From: CAZRDB01 sp964598695
GTDB lineage: Bacteria; Armatimonadota; Zipacnadia; UBA1398
Length of the DNA stretch: 10,701 nt
Assembly: GCA_964598695.1 (NCBI GenBank)
Contig: CAZRDB010000177.1
Coordinates: 1-10,701 of the forward strand
Reading direction: 5' to 3'
A model generated the notes under the pieces. It was not told where the DNA came from, did no database searches, and saw only the letters and a program-made list of their open reading frames with translations. Below are positions 5,680 to 10,701 of this stretch, in pieces (positions within the stretch are counted from its first letter, which is position 1; each line of letters opens with the position of its first letter). Position numbers and translations under genes: made by a program.

Positions 5680-8268
5680 ATGACCCGACTCACGCTCACG
5701 AGCTTGGCCGCCGTCACCGTCCTGGCCGTCTGTGCCCCCAGCGGGGCGCGGTCGGCGCCCGGGTCGAGCCTCAAGCCGGGCGAGAAGGTCGAGTTGCGCG
5801 GAACGGAGTGGCTCGTGGAGAGCGCGGGAGCCGACCGCGTCACCCTCGTGCAGCCGCCGCCGACCCAGTCGCTCGGCGCGTTCATCACCCCCGTCTCGGC
5901 GACGGCCTCCGACTCCCAGGCGGGCGCCGGGCGCTTGCCGAGCCGGCTGATCGACGGCTCCGGCTGGGTCGAGACCTACCCGGGCAGCGGACGCTATGTC
6001 CACGGCAGCAACGTGTACGAGGCCGGGGGATGCATGTGGAACGGCGCCGCGGAGGACGCCTGGCTCCTGTTCGACCTCGGAGAGGTGTTCCGGCTGAACG
6101 GGTTCTACGTCTGGAACTACAACGAGGCCGGCGAGTGGAGGACCCGCGGGGTCCGGTCCGTCGAGGTGCTGACGTCGGTTGACGGGGCGACCTTTGCCAG
6201 CGCCGGCGCCTTCGAGCTGGCCCTGGCGAGCGGTCTCCCCGACGACCCGGGGCAGGCCGTGGCCTTCGCGGAGCCGGTGTCGGCCCGCTATCTCCGGTGG
6301 GTCATTCGCTCGCACTACCGAGCCGGGGAGCAGGTGGGGCTGGCGGAGGTTCGGTTCGCGGACGCCGACCGAGCCGCGCCTCCCTCCCGACCGCCCGACT
6401 TCACGCCGCGCTACCCCCGGCCGGAGCACCCCCGCCTGGCGCTCGGACAGACCCTGGAAGGGGCCGAGGACACTGTCTTCCCCAACGACGCGGGCGTAGT
6501 GAATGTCACCCTTCCGCCGTACAACGCCAAGGGAGACGGCGTGTCGGACGACACTGCCGCGATCCAGGCGGCCCTCAGCGACCACCCGAACATGGGCGCG
6601 ATCGTGTATCTGCCGAACGGGGTGTACCGGATCTCGAACACGCTCCGGTGGCCGCACGGCCGCGGCGAGGGAGACGAGGAGAAGCGAACCGTCCTGTGGG
6701 GCCAGAGCCGGGACGGCGCCGTCCTTCAGCTCCGGGACGACTGCCCGGGCTTCGAGGACCGGCGACGGCCGAGGGCCGTCATCTGGACAGGCCAGGCGCC
6801 GGCGCAGCGGTTTGGCAACGAGATCCACAACCTGACCGTTGACACCGGGGTTGGCAACCCGGGGGCATGCGGCGTCCAGTTCATCGCGAACAACCAAGGC
6901 GGCATGTACGACGTCGCGATCGTCTCGGGCGATGGCCACGGGGTCACCGGCCTGGACATGGGCTACACCGATGAGCAGGGCCCCTGCCTCATCCAGCGAG
7001 TACGCGTGGTGGGTTTTGAGACCGGCGTGCATCTCGCGACGGGCGTCGCCAGCGAGGTGCTCGAGGAAGTCTCGCACGAGCGGCAGGCGGTCGTGGGACT
7101 GCGCAACGACGGCCAGCCATGCACCATCCGGGCCCTGCGCAGCCGCAACGCGGCGCCCGCGGTCCGCGTGACGGCCGGCTTCACGGTGCTCGTGGACAGC
7201 GAGCTGTCCGGCGTCGGCGAGGCCGCCACCGCAGCGGCGATCGTGAGTGACGCGGCGCTCGTCCTGCGCGATGTGCGAACGAGTGGCTACCGCCTGGCTC
7301 TCGAGAGCCGCCTGCCCGGAGCGGAGACGGATCTGCCCGGTCCGGAGATCGCGGAGTACCGGAGCAAGCCGGGGCTCGACCTCTTCGGAGGTCACCCGGA
7401 GGCCCTGCGGCTGCCGGCGCGCGCGACCCCCCGAGCGCCGTGGGATCCGATGGATCAGTGGGCCTCGGTGACGCGGTTCGGGGCAGGGCCCGGCGATGAC
7501 GGGGACGACGCCGACGCGATCCAGGCCGCCATCGACTCGGGGGCCACCACCGTCTACCTGCCCCGGGGCGAGTACCGCATCGGACACACGGTGGTCCTGC
7601 GCGGCGCGCTGCGGAGGCTGATCGGCTGTCGGGCGTGGCTCGCGCCTGCCGAGCCTCTGTCCCGGAGCGATGCCCCCCTCCTGCGACTGGACGATGGCCC
7701 CGAGAGCACCGTGTTCGTCGAAGGACTGGCGACCGACTTCTCGAGTGGGCCGTTCGTCTTCCTAGAGCACGCGGCATCGCGCGCTCTGGTACTCGGGCAG
7801 CTCATGATCAACTTCCAGGGCGCCCGGGCCTACCGCAACACGGGCTCGGGCGACCTCTACATCGAGGACGTCGTCGGCAGGGGCTTCACGTTCCGCGGCC
7901 AGAGCGTCTGGGCACGACAGCTCAACCCGGAGGGCGATGGCACGCACCTGTGGAACGACGGTGGGCGGCTGTGGACTCTGGGCCTCAAGACGGAGGGCGG
8001 CGGGACACTCGTGCAGACCACGGGTGGAGGCGCGACCGAGGTGATCGGGGGGCTCAGCTACACGGTGGGACCGGGCAAGATGGCTCCCATGTTCGTCACC
8101 GAGGACTCCGATCTCTCGGCCAGCTTCTGCGAGGTCTGCTTCACCGGGGATCCGTTCGCCGTCGTGGCGCGCGAGCGGCGCGGCGACCGTGTCGAGGAGA
8201 TCGCGAACACCGACCCACGATGGGGGGGCCACTTCACCCTCTACCGGGCCCGGAGGGGTAACGAGTAG
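5680..8268 (+). CDS. Secreted discoidin and double pectate-lyase-type beta-helix protein
   Basis: The product (862 aa) starts with a Sec-type signal (TRLTLTSLAAVTVLAVCAPSGARSA). Residues about 65-230 look like an F5/8 type C (discoidin) carbohydrate-binding domain: SRLIDGSGW early, then AWLLFDLGEVFRLNGFYVWNYN and ARYLRWVIRS. Two pectate-lyase-3/GH28-related right-handed beta-helix domains follow. The first opens with YNAKGDGVSDDTAAIQAAL (about 281-299) and VYLPNGVYRI; the second with VTRFGAGPGDDGDDADAIQAAI (about 597-618) and VYLPRGEYRI. It probably binds and may cleave or modify an acidic or uronate-containing polysaccharide outside the cytoplasm, but catalytic residues cannot be assigned and a non-catalytic role is possible. 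GAGAGGA (5667-5673) lies 6 bases before ATG 5680. It is the second gene of the LacI operon and so should be induced with it. There is no visible cell-surface anchor. Confidence 0.85.
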   Translation: MTRLTLTSLAAVTVLAVCAPSGARSAPGSSLKPGEKVELRGTEWLVESAGADRVTLVQPPPTQSLGAFITPVSATASDSQAGAGRLPSRLIDGSGWVETYPGSGRYVHGSNVYEAGGCMWNGAAEDAWLLFDLGEVFRLNGFYVWNYNEAGEWRTRGVRSVEVLTSVDGATFASAGAFELALASGLPDDPGQAVAFAEPVSARYLRWVIRSHYRAGEQVGLAEVRFADADRAAPPSRPPDFTPRYPRPEHPRLALGQTLEGAEDTVFPNDAGVVNVTLPPYNAKGDGVSDDTAAIQAALSDHPNMGAIVYLPNGVYRISNTLRWPHGRGEGDEEKRTVLWGQSRDGAVLQLRDDCPGFEDRRRPRAVIWTGQAPAQRFGNEIHNLTVDTGVGNPGACGVQFIANNQGGMYDVAIVSGDGHGVTGLDMGYTDEQGPCLIQRVRVVGFETGVHLATGVASEVLEEVSHERQAVVGLRNDGQPCTIRALRSRNAAPAVRVTAGFTVLVDSELSGVGEAATAAAIVSDAALVLRDVRTSGYRLALESRLPGAETDLPGPEIAEYRSKPGLDLFGGHPEALRLPARATPRAPWDPMDQWASVTRFGAGPGDDGDDADAIQAAIDSGATTVYLPRGEYRIGHTVVLRGALRRLIGCRAWLAPAEPLSRSDAPLLRLDDGPESTVFVEGLATDFSSGPFVFLEHAASRALVLGQLMINFQGARAYRNTGSGDLYIEDVVGRGFTFRGQSVWARQLNPEGDGTHLWNDGGRLWTLGLKTEGGGTLVQTTGGGATEVIGGLSYTVGPGKMAPMFVTEDSDLSASFCEVCFTGDPFAVVARERRGDRVEEIANTDPRWGGHFTLYRARRGNE

Positions 8269-8341
8269 CCCGACCCCTTGCTGGCGGACGCCGTCCGAGG
8301 CGGCGCATCGGATGGGTCGTGGGGCGGCGACCCGTACGCCC

Positions 8342-8377
8342 GCGGAGCGCGACCGGCAGGTACCGGCCGCGCTCCGC
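8342..8377. terminator. Strong hairpin between convergent genes
   Basis: GCGGAGCGCG (8342-8351) pairs perfectly over 10 bp with CGCGCTCCGC (8368-8377). Inside, CCGG (8353-8356) can pair with CCGG (8363-8366) around CAGGTA after an A-C mismatch. It lies 73 bases after the lyase stop and beyond the end of the DUF4349 gene on the other strand, so it can serve both directions. On the plus strand only two Ts follow directly, as is common in GC-rich genomes. Confidence 0.6.
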
Positions 8378-8390
8378 TTCATCCCATCCC

Positions 8391-8406
8391 CCGGGCCGGG
8401 GCCCGG
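8391..8406 (-). terminator. Hairpin after the DUF4349 gene
   Basis: CCGGGCC (8391-8397) and GGCCCGG (8400-8406) form a perfect 7-bp all-GC stem around GG; the real loop would be larger by opening one pair. It lies 14 bases after the stop of the minus-strand gene. No T tract follows on the minus strand. Together with the hairpin at 8342-8377 it probably insulates the two converging units. The rest of 8269-8420 shows nothing else. Confidence 0.4.
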
Positions 8407-8420
8407 ATCGTCCCCCGGCC

Positions 8421-9626
8421 CTAGCCCCGTGCGAGGTTCCGTCGCCGGAGGACCCAGGCGATGACCGCGAGCGGACCCCAGAAGATCGAGGTCACGAGCA
8501 CCCACAGGACTGTCTCGCCCACGTTCGGCACGATCCGCGTGAAGAAGGTGACCGGCCCGCGGTGGCCGTTCAGCGTGATCTCGAGGCCCACCGAGTGCGT
8601 ATGCTCGCTCAGGTACTTGAGGCGCTGCTCGCGCTGGGCCTGCACGTCCTTCATCTCCGCGATCCGCCGCTCGAGCGCGCGCCTGCGAGCCGGGTTGGTC
8701 TCCTGCTGGAGGTCGTCCTCGAGCTGCTGGAGGGTGCGCTCCTGCGAGCGGATCTCGCCGCCCTGGTCGCGGTACTGCTGGGTCACATCCTTGCTGTCCG
8801 TCACGAGGCGCTGGACGGTGCCCAGGTCGCGGACCTGGGCGAGGACGCCGTCGGCCGCGTTGGAGGGGACGCGGGCCACGATCTTGGCCGAGGCCGCGCC
8901 GCGCTCGTGCACGGTCATGTCGAGGGAGAAGACGATCCCGCCCGCGTCCTCGATGACCTGCTTCGTGCGGTCGCAGGCCTTCTCGACGTCGCGGACCTCC
9001 ACATCGAGGCGCGAGGTCGTGACCCGCTGCCGGTCGTCGGAGAGGTCCTTCCAAGGCTCGGCGGGAGCGCCGTAGTCGGGGGTACGGTCGTACGGGCTCG
9101 GGCCGCTCTCGGAGGCGGCGCTGTCGACCGGGCTCGGCGGGGCGCCGGGGGCCCTATCGGCACGGGCGCCCGGGAGGATGCCCTCCTGGAAGGCGAGTTC
9201 GCTCTCGCTGCGCTTGGCCGGCGCCATCGTCGCTCCCGGCTTCCCGCCATCGATCTCCGCCCGGCCGCGCGGGTCGCGTGCGGCGTCGACGGAGGGCCTC
9301 GTGGCGGTCTTCGCTGCCGTCTGGGGCGGCGCGGGGGAGGGGGACATCGCGACCCTCTGCGCATCGCTGGACCGGCGTCCGCGCGACAGCTCAGCGAGGC
9401 GGGGAGCCTGAATGGCGGCGACCAGCACGAGCACGGCGGCCGCCGCCAGCAGGCGAGGGAGCCAGGTTCCATCCTTCTTGGTCGCACGCGGGTGCAGCAC
9501 CTCGCGCTGTTCCTTGAGCGCGTCGAGGATCCGCCCCTCGAGACCGGCCGGCGGCGCCTCGTCGGGCAGCGCGCGCAGGGCGTCCTCGAGCGGGGTGGTG
9601 TCAGGCTTCTGAGGGGCGCCGTTCAT
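8421..9626 (-). CDS. DUF4349 membrane protein, probable sigma-factor partner
   Basis: The product (401 aa) has a cytoplasmic-looking N-terminus (1-54) with LPDEAPPAGLEGRILDAL, a TM segment (about 55-74), a long low-complexity Ala/Pro/Ser/Arg linker (about 80-195), the DUF4349 domain (about 198-395), and a second TM near the end (about 372-394) followed by RRR. DUF4349 includes a coiled coil here at roughly 283-340 (QQYRDQGGEIRSQERTLQQLEDDL and on). Its ATG overlaps the stop of the sigma gene (ATGA), with AGGAGGAGA (9631-9639) as ribosome site. The layout, an N-terminal tail of about 55 residues, one TM and an extracytoplasmic sensor fused to DUF4349, suggests an anti-sigma factor, but the HxxxCxxC zinc motif of common anti-sigma domains is absent. 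A frame open further upstream runs into the sigma gene and is not used. Function of DUF4349 is not established. Confidence 0.85.
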   Translation of the reverse strand: MNGAPQKPDTTPLEDALRALPDEAPPAGLEGRILDALKEQREVLHPRATKKDGTWLPRLLAAAAVLVLVAAIQAPRLAELSRGRRSSDAQRVAMSPSPAPPQTAAKTATRPSVDAARDPRGRAEIDGGKPGATMAPAKRSESELAFQEGILPGARADRAPGAPPSPVDSAASESGPSPYDRTPDYGAPAEPWKDLSDDRQRVTTSRLDVEVRDVEKACDRTKQVIEDAGGIVFSLDMTVHERGAASAKIVARVPSNAADGVLAQVRDLGTVQRLVTDSKDVTQQYRDQGGEIRSQERTLQQLEDDLQQETNPARRRALERRIAEMKDVQAQREQRLKYLSEHTHSVGLEITLNGHRGPVTFFTRIVPNVGETVLWVLVTSIFWGPLAVIAWVLRRRNLARG

Positions 9627-10195
9627 GAGGTCTCCTCCTTCCCCAGCTCGGGCGCGAGGAGGGCCCAGAGCTGCTTCATCGCCTTGTGGAGGCGCCACCG
9701 GATCGTCCCCGCGTCGACGCCCTCCTGTAGGGCGATCTCGACCGAGGGCACGCCGGCGAAGTAGTGGAGCGCCACGGTCCCGCGGTAGGGCTCGGGGAGC
9801 CGCTCGACCGCCGCCCGGAGCGCTCCGTCGCGGGCGTGGAGCAGGGCGAGTTCCTCGACGGTGGGCGCGGCGTCGGGGAGGTCGTCGGGGATGGGCCCCG
9901 GCGGCTCCTCGGCGCCGTCCTTCCTGCGCCGGCTGCGGAGGCAGTTGAGCGCGACGGCGCAGACCCAGGTCTCGGGGCTCGACTTGCCCGCGAACGTGTG
10001 GGCGGAGCCGTAGGCCGCGACGAAGGCCTCCTGGGTGAGATCGGCCGCCAACTCACGATCGCCCGTGAGTTTGAGCAGCAGGTTGTAGACGCGCCCGTGG
10101 AGCCGTGAGACCAGTTCCTCCCACGCGCGAGTGTCCCGAGCCCGCAGCAGGCGCGTGAGTGATGCGGGGCTTGCAGGGGACAGTTGAGCCGCCAT
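9623..10195 (-). CDS. ECF (sigma-70 family) sigma factor
   Basis: This 190-aa product contains region 2 (about 25-92), seen in ELVSRLHGRVYNLLLKLTG, DRELAADLTQEAFVAAY and TWVCAVALNCLRSRRRK, and region 4 (about 125-180), seen in RLPEPYRGTVALHYFAGVPSVEIAL and the helix-turn-helix GTIRWRLHKAMKQL. Region 3 is absent, as in extracytoplasmic-function sigma factors, and the length is typical. It directs RNA polymerase to a specific promoter set in response to a signal, usually relayed by a membrane anti-sigma factor. The next gene overlaps it by ATGA and encodes a membrane protein that is the best candidate partner. Start ATG 10195 has a near-consensus ribosome site, GGGGGTGATC (10209 to 10200). Trp167 in the recognition helix (GTIRWRLH) stands where Ser is common in this family, as in GTVKSRLHRA. 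Confidence 0.92.
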   Translation of the reverse strand: MAAQLSPASPASLTRLLRARDTRAWEELVSRLHGRVYNLLLKLTGDRELAADLTQEAFVAAYGSAHTFAGKSSPETWVCAVALNCLRSRRRKDGAEEPPGPIPDDLPDAAPTVEELALLHARDGALRAAVERLPEPYRGTVALHYFAGVPSVEIALQEGVDAGTIRWRLHKAMKQLWALLAPELGKEETS

Positions 10196-10199
10196 CGAC

Positions 10200-10216
10200 G
10201 ATCACCCCCTCGGGGT
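10200..10216 (-). promoter_or_regulatory. Sigma gene ribosome site inside a small hairpin
   Basis: Read on the minus strand, ACCCC-GAG-GGGGT is followed by GATC and then the ATG at 10195. The GGGGGTGATC ribosome site therefore contributes its G run to a 5-bp stem with a 3-base loop. Such folding could reduce translation of the sigma factor. The stem is short, so the regulatory role is inference. No convincing -35/-10 pair was found for this operon in 10217-10340. Confidence 0.35.
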
Positions 10217-10344
10217 AGACGTTGGGCAGTTGGGGCTGAGGATACAGCGTGCTGCCGTTCGTTTGGTGGTCGGGGGTGCGGGAAACGTTGGCGGGAATCT
10301 GCGGGAGGCCGTCGATGGGCGTGGCTGGGCCTTGCCGGGCGCGG

Positions 10345-10350
10345 TACAAT
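10345..10350 (+). promoter_or_regulatory. -10 box of the rnpB promoter
   Basis: TACAAT (5 of 6 to TATAAT) ends about 8 bases before the expected 5' end of the RNase P RNA. The matching -35 position (10322-10327, TGGCTG) is poor. The placement relative to the RNA start is the main support. It faces away from the sigma operon, whose start lies 150 bp to the left. Confidence 0.6.
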
Positions 10351-10357
10351 GGCTGCT

Positions 10358-10701
10358 GAGAGAGTGAGCCGGGTGGTCGCGTCCCGCTTCGGCGGGCCGA
10401 GGAAAGTCCGGACTCCACAGGGCAAGGTGCCGGGTAACGCCCGGGCGGGGTGACCCGACGGACAGCACATAGAGACCAGACCGCCTCCCGCGGGAGGTAA
10501 GGGTGGAAGGGTGCGGTAAGAGCGCACCGGTCGGCCGGTAACGGTCGGCGACTCAGGAAGCCCCACCTGGAGCAAGGCCGTGTAGGAGGGTATGCGGTGG
10601 CCCGCTGCGCCCTCGGGTAGGCCGCTAGAGATGCGTGGCAACGCGCACCCGAGATAGATGACCACCAGGGAGCCTCCGGGCTCCCCACAGAATCCGGCTT
10701 A
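10358..10701 (+). ncRNA. rnpB: RNase P RNA, bacterial type A (3' end cut by window)
   Basis: This is the catalytic RNA that removes 5' leaders from pre-tRNAs. Universal signatures are present in order: GAGGAAAGTCCGGACTCC (from 10399), ACAGGGCAAGGTGCCGGGTAACGCC across 10417-10441, GGTAAGGGTGGAAGGGTGCGGTAAGAGCGCACC in J11/12-P12, GAGCAAGG, CTCGGGTAGGCCGC, and the 3' strand of P4, ACAGAATCCGGCTTA (10687-10701). P3 is a hairpin CCCGC-TTCG-GCGGG (10383-10396). The 3' strand of P1, normally 15-20 bases after GGCTTA, is not in the window, so the gene is incomplete on the right. The start is set from the -10 box and is approximate. Confidence 0.96.

Noticed and set aside
5656..7587. Minus-strand open frame of 643 codons opposite the lyase gene
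   Set aside because: The plus-strand gene has clear domains and a signal peptide; the antisense product has none.
8319..9764. Plus-strand open frame of 481 codons opposite the DUF4349 gene
   Set aside because: Composition is typical of an antisense shadow, and it conflicts with the well-supported minus-strand gene and the terminator hairpins.
10281..10313. GGAAAC plus a distant GTC as an ECF-type promoter
   Set aside because: It is on the plus strand, away from the sigma gene, and the 24-base spacing is too long.
1..10701. tRNA genes, CRISPR arrays, insertion sequences, phage genes or a defence system
   Set aside because: No cloverleaf, regular direct repeats with spacers, transposase-like product or terminal inverted repeats were seen; the window looks like ordinary chromosomal DNA.

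Overview
The window is about 10.7 kb of dense, very GC-rich bacterial DNA (roughly 70% by eye). It holds seven protein genes and one RNA gene. Evidence for Bacteria includes a type A RNase P RNA, Shine-Dalgarno sites, ATGA translational couplings, an ECF sigma factor, a LacI-family regulator, and Tat and lipoprotein-type signals. The phylum cannot be fixed from the sequence. The mix of a DUF6599 lipoprotein, a Tat-exported DUF362 protein, a discoidin plus double pectate-lyase-fold enzyme and a DUF4349 protein behind a sigma factor fits a free-living, polysaccharide-using Gram-negative-type lineage such as Planctomycetota, Armatimonadota or a related candidate phylum. That placement is inference.

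Layout. Bases 1-220 have no convincing gene; they hold G/C homopolymer tracts, a hairpin and a possible promoter. Bases 221-3371 (+) are a three-gene set: a D-2-hydroxyacid (D-lactate-type) dehydrogenase, then after 74 bp a DUF6599 lipoprotein whose stop overlaps (ATGA) the start of a Tat-signal DUF362 protein. Bases 3519-4241 (+) encode a GNAT acetyltransferase with an unusual cysteine-bearing N-terminal part. Bases 4242-4642 are a 401-bp gap with a small relic resembling part of the downstream lyase gene and, at its end, a promoter overlapped by a perfect 12-bp LacI-type operator. Bases 4643-8268 (+) are a two-gene operon: the LacI-family regulator and, 11 bp later, a secreted 862-residue protein with a discoidin-like domain and two pectate-lyase-type beta-helix domains. 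Strong hairpins lie in the convergent gap 8269-8420. Bases 8421-10195 (-) are an ECF sigma factor followed, with an ATGA overlap, by a two-TM DUF4349 protein. From about 10358 (+) the RNase P RNA gene rnpB runs off the right edge.

How the parts work together. The best-supported regulatory circuit is the lacI-lyase unit: the operator covers the -10 and start region of the only promoter seen upstream, so the regulator should repress itself and the secreted sugar-active protein together until an effector binds. The second unit is the sigma/DUF4349 pair, where the membrane protein has the shape of an anti-sigma sensor but no zinc-binding motif. The third is the DUF6599-DUF362 pair, two exported proteins made by coupled translation, with no established biochemical function.
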